Positions 9,538 through 20,519 of a stretch of 64,000 bases of DNA are shown piece after piece. The position numbers and the translations under genes are program-made. Source of the stretch: Apostichopus japonicus. Taxonomy: Eukaryota; Echinodermata; Holothuroidea; Aspidochirotida; Stichopodidae. The stretch covers positions 13,759,417 to 13,823,416 of the forward strand of contig NC_092571.1 of assembly GCF_037975245.1 (NCBI RefSeq). Direction: 5' to 3'. A model generated the notes under the pieces. The model was given only the letters and a program-made list of their open reading frames with translations, did no database searches and had not been told where the DNA came from. Numbering within the stretch: position 1 is the stretch's first letter; each line of letters begins with the position of its first letter.

Positions 9538-10363
9538 CTGAATTACTTTTAGAGATGTTAAAATCACATCTGTCCGAATACTGCGGTGTAGAAAGGAACG
9601 CCAGCGTTTCCTGGGTAGCGATGCATCCAACAGCTGAGTTCTGATCACAAGACGTAACGTAAATAGAAAGCTCTTGAATACCGTTATCATCCGTGTAATG
9701 TTTCTGAAAATCACAGCCGTCGGGCTCAATCATTTCCAGATTTATCGGTGGAAACCCGTTTGTTATTGAACACGATATAGTTACGTGGTAGGAGCCAGAT
9801 GGGGACGAGGAGGGGCCTTGACAAACAAGAGGTGTAGGAGGCTGGTAGACTGTAAAGAGATTATAGGTGTGATGAGAGTAAAGTGTATACGGAGATTTAT
9901 CATCAGTCAATGACAGATGATAAGTACCAGCATCCTGTCGTTGAAGGTTCAAGATAGAGAAAGAGAAATCAACCTTAGTTATGTTACGGAAGTAGTGGGA
10001 TAGATCTTCCTCGATATATTCTACCTTTACTTGAAATGAATATCGATTGACTGTCTGATTCTGTCTGATTTGTATACCGTTGTAGGAGTAAGTTCCTGTA
10101 GAGGGAACTTCTCCATTAGTACGTCCGGTGAAGTTCATCGCTACTCGTAAACCATATATATGTTCATTTATAGATAATCTAATATAATCTTTATTAACAG
10201 CATTATCCGGGAACGAGAAGTCACAGCCTAGCATAGCATAGCATTCCTTTGAATTTACTGCTTGTCCTTCTGTGCAGTGATAATTACAACCGATTACGTT
10301 ACAAGTATATAATACCAAGAAGATGGCAAGATGAAAGAACTTTGAAACAATGAAACCATCCAT
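9538..10363 (-). CDS. Type 1 Ig-like receptor exon, unit 1
   Basis: I start at the ATG of MDGFIVSK because the same start and flank are kept in the other two units; the frame's longer N-terminal extension is not conserved. The exon gives about 275 residues and ends in phase 1 at a consensus donor (cag|gtgag). Layout: signal peptide (about 1-25); a four-cysteine N-terminus (CNYHC, ECY, GCDF); a V-like domain with DAGTYHLSL and no F-strand cysteine; linker TVYQPPTPLVC; a second domain of about 95 residues with cysteines at ISCSI, DGCDF, TSCDQ, VGCIA and RCDF. N-glycosylation sites include NFT, NQT, NIT and NIS. Unspliced, the frame runs on to 9386 with no clear membrane anchor. It is probably the first coding exon of a surface receptor. 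Confidence 0.8.
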
Positions 10364-10472
10364 GTTTAAATAATTAACGACTTTTAAAGTTGTCCAACGT
10401 CGCAGACGTGCATTTGTGCGCACATTTATTTCGAAAACTCTTATGAGAGATAGAAAGTGATCTTTGTTACAA

Positions 10473-10482
10473 TGCGCATGCG
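10473..10482. promoter_or_regulatory. TGCGCATGCG palindrome upstream of type 1, unit 1
   Basis: The motif lies 110 bp upstream of the ATG at 10,363, inside a ~180-bp flank conserved in all three type 1 copies. It is NRF-1-like and probably a promoter element. Confidence 0.45.
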
Positions 10483-11874
10483 TCAATTTGCTTTCAACTG
10501 TGCACGACTGGAAAATATATTTCCGACATGACAACATGCATCCACCAGTGTGCTTCGAATTTTAAACATCGCTTTGCTTTTTCTTAACTTGAGCAGTTAT
10601 ATTAGCTAAGAAGTAGGCTAATGGTTTTTATATAACATTGTTATTAAATGACAAACAAATTTGTTGAAGGCTGAGTGTGAGTGTATGAATCGTTTGCTGT
10701 CCTTTTGTGTTAAGTTAGATATTAATTTAATGCTTATACGTGGCTTTTGAAACAGTACCCTCCAGTAACATCAAATCAAGTTTAGTATGTAACGAATGCC
10801 ATTAATATACTTTCATACTGAGTTAAACCGAGAATGCAACGTGGAGCTTGAAATGAAGCACTGACAGAGCATAAGCATATAGACATTATCTTTATCATTT
10901 TAAAGTGATACATTCATCAAAAATGGAATGACTGTACCTGAATGTGATGCTCTCACGTGAAACGTTGAACAAAACTGAAATCGTGAGCAGCATTATACTT
11001 TAATCTGCTCTGGTGACCTGACATGTGAGTTCCAAATGCGATGCAACAGTGTAGATAACGACACATCATCAATTCGATGGCTAAAATTACATTTTACATA
11101 TGAGGTATTAACAAAAAATCCAGATTTACTATTCTGTTTTTCTTTTTTTGGCTTTATATTTCACATCCAGGAGAATTAATATATTCATGGTACTCGATCA
11201 TTTGCATCGAATTACTTTTAGTGTTACTTTATCACAGTTCAAATACAACAGGCTCGTGGACTCATATGACAGGAAGATTAGTAAAACGCACTTACAAATG
11301 GTGGGACGTTTATTTACCTTCCATTGTTTTCATGGTAGAATCCTTTACCCTTACATATAGAATAATTTATGGAATATAATTAATCACATTGTTCATTGTG
11401 CCGTTATCGGGTAACTTATATGTACTATGCACACCTCGATAACGAGAGCCCAAGCCGGCTTAGAACTCAATTTGTTTTCAAAGAATATGGCAAACTTTGT
11501 CAAAGAACTGAACATCAGTCTCCATTTCGAATGTCCTCTTACCCATGCACCTTAACTAATAACCATCAGTATATAATGGTAGTTCTATAATGTGGAAATA
11601 TATTCAAATTCACTACAGAAAACGAAAAGCAAATCATGTCATCCTTGTTAACGAATAAATAAGGTTTTTTTTATTAAACTTTTTATTATTTCGCGAACAG
11701 CTAATCACTTGGATATTTCAGTCCGTTTTGTTTCAATCAGAGTAACTTCTTACATCAATGCATGTAAAGAATTTTAAAATTTACAGTAACGTTTTGCCAG
11801 ATGTTTCAATGGTTTTGGTTACTCCGAACATATGTCTCTAACACTCAACGGCGTTTAGTCATACATAAATGGTA
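10483..11874. other. Noncoding DNA between type 1 and type 2, unit 1
   Basis: Repeated at 31.53-32.81 kb and, with more gaps, at 61.8-62.75 kb. The text 'tgaaacagtaccctccagta' recurs in all three with small changes. Frames at 11,148-11,360 and 11,396-11,590 are not kept open in full in the other copies, so no gene is called. Confidence 0.5.
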
Positions 11875-13072
11875 AATTAATCGTTTTGTTTCGCCCATCT
11901 TGTGGTACCCTGGCGCGGGGTATCCAATTCCGCGTCGCGTCCTGGTGCGGTTGGAGAGAGCGATATTTTCATTTATTTGGTCGGGTGGTACAGAGCTTGT
12001 CAAAAGGGCGGTAATGTACCAAAAACTGGAGAAGGGTGGGTTAGAGGTGGTTCATCTGGGAAGTAAATTGACCTTTTTGTTATTTAAGCAGTTGTTTGTA
12101 GCGGTAACTGACCCAGGGTTGCCTTGTTCATATTTTGTACGTTTTTGGGGCGGTTTGCACCTGCGTCGATGGGTCCCGGCGCTGTTTAGCAACAGAGAAC
12201 CGCATAGTAGTACTCCAAACAGGGTGGTGCGTGTCATCTGCTCCGCTCTGATTGAGTTGCCCCCTGTTGACCTGTCACAGCCGGCCCTCGTTCACAGTTC
12301 GTTGCGGAATAAGGCCTTGAATGCAACTTTTGTCCAGGGACGTCATTCTGCCGAAGTATGGCGTTCGGTGCATTCAAGGCTGAATGGTTGCAGGTTCCGT
12401 GATCTCGCATGGAGAGTTGCACACGGTGCCTTGGTGACCAACCTAAAAAGATATCATTGGCGATTGGGTGATGGACTGTGCCCTAGGACCGGCTGTGACA
12501 GCTTAGAGAGTACTGCTCATGTTTTTTTGGCATTGTTGCTTTGTAGTAAACTTATGGGAGTGGTTCCAGACCTGGACCGACCGTGTTACGGGAGACCGTT
12601 CATGGTCGGTTGGGCAGGGCTTTGTTTTATATGGGGTAGACCCTCCAGTTTGTTCGGTTGCTGTGTTGCACCGCATAATTTTTGTTTGCTCTATTGTAAA
12701 AAAAACATGTTTGGCGGAATAGATGTAATTTGGTTTTTAGGCGGAAATTTGCCAGTTGGCAGGCAGTCCTGGAGGCGGTGAAGTGTGACATTCGCCTTCA
12801 AATTGAAGGCGATTTTCGCCGTTTATCTGAGGCTGCCTTTTTTGGACGCTGGTGTGCTGGGGAGGGGTTTTTCGTTTCGCTGCGTGCGGGTCGTCCTTTT
12901 GTAGGTTTTTGAATGTTTGAGTGGGGGGTTGGGCGTTTTGTCTCTGCAGGTCGGCGGGCGTATGTTTTTTTGGCTCGCTAGACCTAAGTTTCGTTTGTCA
13001 GAATGGGATGGTTCGGTAGTACCGTTTGGCCGTGACGTCTTGTATCCCGCATGGCGGGTGACGTAAAAAGCA
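11875..13072 (+). mobile_element. 5'-truncated Tx1/L1-like LINE, end of ORF2
   Basis: This carries the C-terminal part of LINE ORF2 downstream of the reverse-transcriptase core (IFSFIWSGGTELVKR, LHLRRWVPALF) and the 3' UTR with terminus 'gacgtaaaaagca'. It is nearly the same as 43,311-44,509 but has one extra T in a poly-T near 12,530 that breaks the frame. Unit 2 keeps the empty site at 32,812-32,834 ('cataaatgggtatgag'). Here the flanks read 'aaatggta' and 'aaataggta', an imperfect target-site duplication. The insert lies about 40 bp past the donor of the type 2 exon, so it is antisense in its intron. Confidence 0.85.
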
Positions 13073-13113
13073 CAAAAATAGGTATGAGTAGATAAATGTT
13101 AGACAGAGCTTAC

Positions 13114-13582
13114 CAAATAGACGGTATGTGTGTTGCAATACAGTCGGGCCGGCAGTCCAGTCCCTGTTTGTAGACTTTATGTCAACTTGATAAGTTCCAG
13201 CATCGTCTAGTTGGATATTTAGGATTGAGAAATTAAAGTTACAAATGCAATCCCGATAGTCACAATAAAGGTATTCACATTGAAAAAGATAACGATCATA
13301 AGTATGATCCTCATAATCCCAGAACATTCCAGAGTAAAGAAAGGGAGCTCGAGGAACAGCATCATCGGTAGCTAGCTCGGTGAAGTTCAAATCTAATCTA
13401 AGTATATATATATATGAAAATGAAATATTTGGAAACGTTAAGTCACAGCCTACAACCACATAACAGTCTGTTGAATTTACTGTAGGGCCATCTTGACAGT
13501 GATAATCACAATCAATATCTTCGGAAAATGAATAATTGATCAGAAAAATGAAGAAACAATGTAAAACAGGTACAAATCCCAT
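13114..13582 (-). CDS. Type 2 Ig-like receptor exon (signal peptide plus one V-like domain), unit 1
   Basis: The exon encodes 156 residues from the ATG of MGFVPVLH and ends in phase 1 at a donor ttg|gtaag straight after the V-like domain (HTYRLFG). Residues 1-20 or so are a signal peptide. The N-terminal cysteines follow the family pattern (CDYHCQDG, DCY, GCDLTF). The domain ends with ILNIQLDDAGTYQVDI, again lacking the F-strand cysteine. This copy has extra cysteines before it (QCEYLYC, DCIC). Unlike types 1 and 3 there is no second domain in the exon, so one must come from a later exon or be absent. A young LINE sits just inside the following intron. Promoter flank and start are conserved in the other two units. 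Confidence 0.78.
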
Positions 13583-13718
13583 ATCGATAGATCGCGGTAT
13601 TCTGACAATTATTCACAGTAAATATGTTGAATTTATTGCAACACTTCGTGCATCTGTCTGTAAAGCTGGGAGCGCTGTTTATGAATCAAAACAAGGAGTT
13701 GTTCCTAAGAAAAACCCG

Positions 13719-13728
13719 TGCATGCGCA
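13719..13728. promoter_or_regulatory. TGCATGCGCA motif upstream of type 2, unit 1
   Basis: The motif lies 137 bp upstream of the ATG at 13,582, in a flank shared by all three type 2 copies. It is a variant of the palindrome seen before types 1 and 3. Confidence 0.4.
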
Positions 13729-14956
13729 CTTGTTTGTGTTTCATTTGAATAATATATGTGAAAATGACCAGGCTGACAATGATTTTTTTCTTTATGGCTA
13801 CGTGACAATAAAAAATCATTTAACTTGTAGTTTCGAGAGAAGGAGGTCTGCTGATGTCTGTAGTGTTTTCATAACCTTTTAACTTGTAATCTTAATGGAT
13901 TCAAAGCAGTTGAAATCGCTCGGATGATTTTATTTTATACATGAAAGTCAAACTGAGGTTTTAAATTCCCTGTGTCTGCATTTTCTGTAAGAAATTATAA
14001 TGCGTTAAGCTTTTAACGTATGCAATTGATTGTCGATGCTCGTGTTTTTTACATAGTTACTATCTAACTTAACCAGATTCACTACTGAATGAGTTGTTAT
14101 ACGTATCTATTAAAGACAGAAAACGTATCTTTAAGGCTAAAATGAGGAATCCTTTGAAGCAATTTTTTTATATTTCAACAACTTTATATCGTAACGATTA
14201 TTACTCAACATAAGATAATTGTAAGTAATGAAGGTGAGACACCTAATAGACTTTAGCAAACAATGTCCTTTTATTACAGTGACTCGTATATAGTAGGCAA
14301 CGCAGGTTATTGTAGCCATCCATTGTAATATTTTAAAGAGAATATTTCATATGTTTTTATTTTGGTTACCAATGTTTCCAAGATGGTTTAATAATATTAT
14401 CATGTATGTGAGACTTAAAACCGACTATTTGGTTGCCTAGCTTTTCTTCTACAATTCAATGCTCCGGCCGAATGATCCAACAACGATATGGATTGCATCC
14501 CGCGCTAGAGAAGTGAAGTGCGTGACGCTACTGCGGCCCCGTCCGGGGCGAATTATTTTTTCCAAAACAGGTTTGCAATAACGGAGTTTTCAGCCAATCA
14601 GATTGCTCGTTACGTCAGCATCAATAATGACCATCGCTCGGAGGTTCGAAGACATACACTGAGTTACACACTGACACGGGTTCGTGTTTACGTCATCCAA
14701 GATTCGTCAGCCGTTCTATTGAAATCGGAAATCGTTTCGTGGAATGGGTAGGCCTACACCAAAATCAACTTCACGACGCGAGTACAGTCTTGAATGAATA
14801 TACGCAAAACAGTATAGTGTACAGTATGATATATTTCCGTCACTGCACTGTGTACACAGTTATAATATATATAGGCCTACAGCGCATGTGTGATGCACCC
14901 TGTACGAAACTTTCACTGTGCGATGTTATCGATTAATGCCTTGACAGAAATCTTCG
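13729..14956. other. Duplicated noncoding DNA upstream of type 2, unit 1
   Basis: Copies are at 33.48-34.70 kb and, for the first ~700 bp, at 63.46-64.00 kb. A GC-richer patch near 14,500-14,560 ('gcgtgacgctactgcggccc') and TAGGCCTA-like text near 14,748 and 14,873 are present. No gene is recognised. Confidence 0.5.
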
Positions 14957-14976
14957 ATCAAAGTAGATCATACAAT

Positions 14977-16575
14977 GTGCTTTTTACGTGCAAAGAAACG
15001 GACACGGACCAAAGGTCAACAAACCAAAAACAATCCCAGTCTGTTTAACAACCACCAAAACGACCGTAACGACCACACAACCCCCCCCCCCCACGCCTAA
15101 CAACTAACTCACTCCAAAATTCATCCGGGGTACGCCGTCCCGATAGTAGACGACAGGCTTGCGCATTACCTGCGAAGTTTTCCCAATACGGGTCTCTTCA
15201 GGCCCCTAGCAGTGTTCCCCCTTTTCCTTCGAGCGAGCAGAGTTCTTAGCTCCCCGTCAACCTTGATCGAGTGGACCTCCCTGTCAGGAACAGGAGGTCC
15301 ACTAGCGACCATCGTGTCCGGTATAGCGGAAACGACTGCTGGCAGGGTGGAAGGGCCACTCGAGTCAATGAGATCAGTGGCCTGTTTCGTCTCATCAAAC
15401 CAATCGGAGGACTCCTTAGCCACAACTACTAAGGCTGTAGTGCAGTCCTCCATTGGCGAGTCAGAATCTGGGCCACTTAATGTCTCTTGGGCCAGTTGAC
15501 TCGGGGCTCGACTAATATCACCGATGGTGGGCGTAGCTACCGGTGAACCAGTACAAACGGCATCCTGCTCCGCATGCCACTCCGCTAGTACCATCTCCGC
15601 CGTTTTGTCCAGCTCCGCCTCAGTGGGCAGGCTGGCAGTCTCGGCAGACGAGGTGGGACACGAAAGGGGGAACAAATCCCCCACCGGGGCGCTAGTGTCG
15701 GACACTGGGGCGATCAACGGAGCATCAGGTGAAACGGTGTCAGAGGCCGGAACGGGGACCGCTTCAGCCACGCCCGTAGCCACTCTCGCGGCGTATGAGC
15801 GGTCTGGGCATAAACGGGCGAGATGGCCCGTTTTCCCACACGAGTTACACACGATATCCCTTTCCAGTCGGCCAGGGTATGCCCAACCTGTAAACAGCGG
15901 CGACACCGCTTGTTCGGGCACAACCTGGCCTCATGCCCTTCCAGACCCACACCTCCAACAAGTGCGAGGCTGGCCCGAGTATGCATTAGCCCACAAGGTA
16001 GAGGGGATATCGGACTTCAGTTCGATTCTAACTCCTCTAGTCCCGGTCTTGACACCCTTACATTCAAGGAATTCCGACTCCTCGTAGCCGGTCACTTTCC
16101 CAAAACGCCCCAGTGTCCGCAGAACAACCTGTTCAGACATGTCCAGAGGGAACTGGAGGACTGTCACCCACACCGAACTGTCATACGGTGTGACCTTCAG
16201 TCCCTCAACTCCCTCCAACACATGGACATCTCGGACGCGGGCAGCCTCCGAGGTGAACCGAACATCAAAAACATTCATACCCCGGAGAGGTTTACGCTGA
16301 AGCGCGTCAAAACTGAAAAAGAAACTTGTCCGGGGACGACCTTAGCCTCCCCCGAAAAACTCAACAGTACGATTTAACTGTCACGGCGAGCCGCCATGAC
16401 AGCTAGGGGTGTGGCAAGCCACGCACCTACGAAAAAATCACGAAACAAAGCCAAAACTACACTAAACAAACTACAAACTATTGAAAGGCCAACGTAAAAA
16501 AACACAAAGTGTGTGGTCAACGAAAAGTGGAGAGCAGCCGAAAACACGTCCGCACTCCACGAAAACCAACTACCA
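14977..16575 (-). mobile_element. Half-LINE (5' region, ORF1, 3' tail; no ORF2), copy A
   Basis: On the minus strand the element runs from a 5' untranslated region (from 16,575) through an ORF1-type gene and then straight to a LINE terminus 'cacgtaaaaagcac'; no endonuclease or reverse transcriptase is present. It is flanked by a perfect 20-bp target-site duplication (14,957-14,976 and 16,576-16,595, 'atcaaagtag' then 'atcatacaat'). The intact 5' end plus the duplication indicate that the deleted form itself was mobilised, as in mammalian HAL1 elements. The whole insert, with its duplication, is repeated in copy B, so it predates the segmental duplication. Confidence 0.85.
15166..16397 (-). 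pseudogene. Half-LINE ORF1 (three CCHC knuckles), copy A, broken
   Basis: The gene starts at the MAAR ATG (16,397) but meets a stop at codon 8. Further on, three overlapping frames carry the rest. An N-terminal RNA-binding-like region (VTVLQFPLDMSEQVVLRTLG) leads to a first knuckle (CWRCGSG...HEARLC), a second (CRRCLQVGHTLAD, where copy B retains the final C) and a third (CNSCGKTGHLARLC). A long Ala/Pro/Ser/Asp-rich tail follows to the stop at 15,166. This is the usual layout of Tx1-clade ORF1 proteins, which coat LINE RNA. At least two frameshifts make this copy non-functional. Confidence 0.8.
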
Positions 16576-16595
16576 ATCAAAGTAGATCATACAAT

Positions 16596-18062
16596 ACTAG
16601 TGTGCTCAATATGTCTAAACCAATTCCAAACACATCTACATATATTTACGAAAAGCTGCTGGTAATTTTGAACGGGTATCATCTTCGTTGCAACGAAAGG
16701 TTTCTATTGTTATGACGTAACTTTTCGGACCAATCCTGAGCGACTATTTACACACAATTGCAAACCTGTTTGGGAAAAAAATTCGCGTCCGGGGCGAGGG
16801 GTTGTCTCGCCCAGTCCCTGCCTCACGTCCCGCCAACCCAGAACACTTTTCAACTATTTAATAATAATAGCCGCAACAACCCTTTGAATATCACTTGGTT
16901 TGAAGTGGAAAATTTTGTTCATGACAATAGTCCATTAATAATCAATCACGACACGTCATTTCAGATGTTACAATTTAAAACAGTAAGCTTCTATATTATT
17001 TCTTGATTTGTGTTAAGGGCGTTTTAATTTGAAATCATATAAAACGATTAATCCAGAGTGTTAGTATCAATTGGTTAATATTCTATAACGATTACATGTT
17101 CAGGTCCTTTGACTTATTCAATTACCTTTCTTCATTAAAGTGTGTGACAGGGGACCTGTGCATGACTCATTGTATACAATGTCCCTGCCGCTTATCATGG
17201 CTATATCATGTAACACTGGTAAAGGTGGGTACCCAATAATATGTGTTATAATTTCTGCACATGTTGCATATGTTACATTCATGACCAGTTGCTACTGAGA
17301 AGGACTTACATACAGAAAATACTAAACAAACAATCCTATGCATATATGTATTGACTGGACTAACCACTCAGGTTTCGCCAATTATTTCGTCCATATCAAC
17401 GTGTGTTACGGTGTTATAACACACTTCAGTTATACTGACGGCTGTCTCTTATTCAGAGTACAAACTAATCAAGCCATGTATATTGGGTGGATTTGCCCAA
17501 ACCGACGCGTATTTTGTCCGCCTTAACGCTCCGAGAGCAACTGTTTCAATTGCACAGGTTTCGGTATATGGTTGTGACATAAAATTACATGACTGTGCTA
17601 CTGTCGTGTTAGGGGTGTTGGTCTTGTTACGAATAATGGAAAATATAACTACAATTAATGACATACTTTATTGTTATCAGATAGTGACAATCACTTTACG
17701 TAATCACATCTGACCTTTAAGGTAACATATTCAACTCAGGGTCGCTATCAATTCGCTCAATTACTCTCTTTTTTTTCTAATGACAAGTGCCAAAAGCAAC
17801 AACAAACCTTGTACATATGTTACTAAATAAGATTTGTATTTTTCTTTATGCTCATGTGTGTAGCTTGCAACTTAAGGAGCATGATTGGTGCCACGACTGA
17901 CTCAACTGAGGCTAATTTACACCACGTTACAATTTCAAAGAGAAGCGTAGACTATGTATTAACCTGCGAATAAAGAGGCTTGTCTACAAATGACAAAGTT
18001 GCGGCTTTCTTGGCTAAATTACTTCACGAATAGCTACGTTTTTAAGCTCTCAAATGAAGGAC
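16596..18062. other. Duplicated noncoding DNA
   Basis: The match is 36.33-37.81 kb, closely similar throughout. A 71-residue minus-strand frame (17,449-17,664) remains open in the other copy (37,194-37,409) with few changes. It overlaps an open plus-strand frame, has no recognised domain, and recent duplication alone explains its survival. Confidence 0.45.
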
Positions 18063-18240
18063 TGCTTTTTTTTACGTGACCCGCCCTGCGTGATCCAAAG
18101 CGTTACGGCCAAACGGCACTGCTCAACCATCCCATTCTGTCAAACAAAACTCAAAAGTCAAGCGAGCCAAAAAAGTAAATACACCCACCGACCGAGGCAA
18201 ACCCCCAACCACCCACTCAAACATTCAAAAAACCACTAAG
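18063..18240 (-). mobile_element. Old LINE 3'-end fragment
   Basis: On the minus strand this carries a LINE-type 3' UTR with the hairpin-plus-terminus 'cgtaaaaaaaag' and the 'gccgtaacg' segment. The same fragment is at about 37,810-37,990, so it was inserted before the duplication. It is more diverged than the young fragments. Confidence 0.65.
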
Positions 18241-20108
18241 GACGTTGCTTCATATGGGTGTAATTCAATTTTTCATAAAAAGCAGTATCATTCTACCAAA
18301 TCGTCTGACTGTTGGTCAGTCGAGGGCGCTGTAACAAATCTCTGTTGAAATTAAACACCTTTCCACTCTCGGCCTGTATTGGCATGGTGTACGCTATCGA
18401 TCGTTGAGGATCCAATATTAAATAAGGCGCGGATGTCCCTAGCCTCTATGGGCTTATGAGTGGGGTGTTGGGGTACAAGCTTCGTTTGGTTCGTCTTCAT
18501 CCTCTGGCACGGTCATCCTTCTGGCACCTTCTTCTGGCACCTTCAGGCGGGTTGTGCCACTAGGGTGGAGTCCGATTGGTTTGCATTATTTTCAAGTATA
18601 CACAGGGTAATATCTGCCTTTGTAATATGTAAACTCTCAATCGGTCTTCTGCTAGACGAGATGTTTATCGACACACTGCCTTCATTTGTGTCATGGTCGG
18701 AGACTTTCAAACTGTGTCCTAGACTCGGGTCTTGACAGACTCGGGGCTTCTGTGTCTGCTGGTCCTGCTGCTGGGATTGCAAAACTCGACAGATTTCCCT
18801 CGGAAAAACTTTTAGCCGATGTTTGGAGGCATATGAGCGCCCGGGATACATTCCACGAAGTCATCATTGCATACCGTTATTACTCGTAGTATTCAACATA
18901 TTAGATTTATGAGTAATATATTTTGTTAATTTATTGTTGACTCAAAGCACTTTTTGGTCTCTTTTATCCAGGATTGTGTCGTATGTATTTTATTCATTCT
19001 GACCAAAGTCATTCGTATAGAGTTAGTTAATTTAATATGTGAAAGAAAAAGGTAACATTTATTACATTATGATTTTTGCCCTCTTTGAATAAAAAATAAT
19101 AATAATAAAAAGCCATCTTGAAATAGTTTAGTGGTGATATTTGAGGTGTATTATCCAATACGTTCTGCAGGTTGTCCAAGTTTATTGAATCGATATGATC
19201 GAGGTATATGGAACAAAAGTTCGACCATGTTGGTTGCCTAGTGCTCTTTTCTAATAATTCAATAACAAAGTGGAATGATCCAACAACTCCGTGGAGTACA
19301 TGCCGTGCTAAACAATGGGGGCGAGAAGCAAACACCTGCCCCTTCACAATTTATAGAAGGAAATATATCTCTTCCTCCCATGCACCCCAACCCCTCCCAC
19401 CACACCCCGAAACGTTATTGCTTCTTTAAACGCCTGCTATGTCAATGGGATCCGATAAAATTCTGTGTATATTTTAAATAGCCTGAAGTCGAGGTTTCCT
19501 AAATGAAAAATAATTCATTACGAATCAGTAATGAATTTGTGACGCAGTTTAATACATGGCTGTGACAGGACACCATGTGATGACTGCAAAAAAGCATTAA
19601 GAGAACGTCAAAGTGCACAACGTAGTTGCAATAGCTGTCATTTATTTTTATCAATAAAATACAATTAATTAACAATTAAACTAGTAACCATGCTCATAAG
19701 CATTTAGTTTCAGATGGCGCTGTACCACTATATAACAAGAGGAAGTTATAGAATTCTAACTGCATATTTCATTAGGTGATAAGAGTAGATAGAGTATGTG
19801 TTATTAAATGTTCTTGTTCCTTTCAAGTAGGAGATCGATTGTTATGAGTATATATTACAGAGGACAATATCTCGGGTGGAATGTCTTTATCTGCCTCTCT
19901 TATATATATCATCCAGCAATTGGTATTGGAATGATCTTGAACACCTGATCACCTTTCATTGACAGTCATCTGTCGCAATATCCTGTAATTGCGAATCAAA
20001 CAACAATGAAAACCAATACTATAGTTACGGTGGTTCTGATGGAACAGACGAGTTGCAGACTTACTGCACAACAACTGATCACGTTGGGATTCTTCGTCAA
20101 AATGCCAA
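18241..20108. other. Duplicated noncoding DNA; empty site for a unit 2 insertion
   Basis: The match is about 37.99-40.42 kb. The single copy of 'ggatccaatat' at 18,408-18,418 is the empty site of the LINE fragment at 38,153. The place matching the SINE at 38,721 is near 18,690 and lacks it. A block at 18,841-18,985 ('cattattactcg' region) recurs at 39.08 and at 58.04 kb. No gene is seen. Confidence 0.5.
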
Positions 20109-20118
20109 TGCATAGAAT

Positions 20119-20318
20119 CGCTTCTCGGCCCTTTGGCTAAGATCATGTGTAGTATCTGTTCCCTTTCGAGGGGTATGGTGATACACACCCGACGATGATC
20201 ACACAGTCACAATCTCGATGCAAGGGGACTGGGGTTGGGAGCGGATCAGTCGTTCGGTAGTTCGGTAGTGTGGTTTTCGTGCCCACGTTCTTTCCTGGGT
20301 GACTTTTCTTAAAAAGTA
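20119..20318 (+). mobile_element. U2-headed SINE, full-length copy
   Basis: It begins 'cgcttctcggccctttggct' and continues with 'aagatcatgtgtagtatctg', a near match to U2 snRNA nucleotides 3-44, including the branch-site recognition GTAGTA. After that it leaves U2: the Sm site and stem-loops III and IV of U2 are absent. The body includes 'gatgatcacacagtcacaat', 'gatgcaaggggactgg' and a 3' hairpin, and it ends in 'cttaaaaagta'. The flanks 'tgcatagaat' at 20,109-20,118 and 20,319-20,328 form a 10-bp target-site duplication. The same insertion is present in copy B. Confidence 0.88.
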
Positions 20319-20519
20319 TGCATAGAATAGCTTGTCAACTAGGCAAACATATAATAATTTGTCGAGGTGTGTACAATTCGCCTGTATCGAGAAGAATATG
20401 GTTTGGTATCGATGATTGTTCAATTTAACAACTCATTGTAAGATTGCTTGGTGGTGAATGAAATGGCGTAGCCTGCAGTAAAATAACAACCAGTTATAAT
20501 CAGTTTGTCGGCTTGTCGA

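Noticed and set aside
10364-10537. N-terminal extension of the unit 1 type 1 frame
   Set aside because: Extension residues are not preserved as an open frame in units 2 and 3, while the MDG start and signal peptide are.
12052-12422. Minus-strand frames within the LINE at 12.0-12.4 and 43.5-43.9 kb
   Set aside because: Both are shadows of the LINE ORF2 C-terminal region.
15212-16377. Plus-strand open frames of 95-187 codons at 15.2-16.4 kb (and 34.9-36.1 kb)
   Set aside because: They are antisense shadows of the half-LINE ORF1, which has recognisable zinc knuckles on the minus strand.
17449-17664. 71-codon minus-strand frame kept in copy B (37,194-37,409)
   Set aside because: It overlaps an equally open plus-strand frame, has no domain, signal peptide or splice context, and recent duplication explains its preservation.
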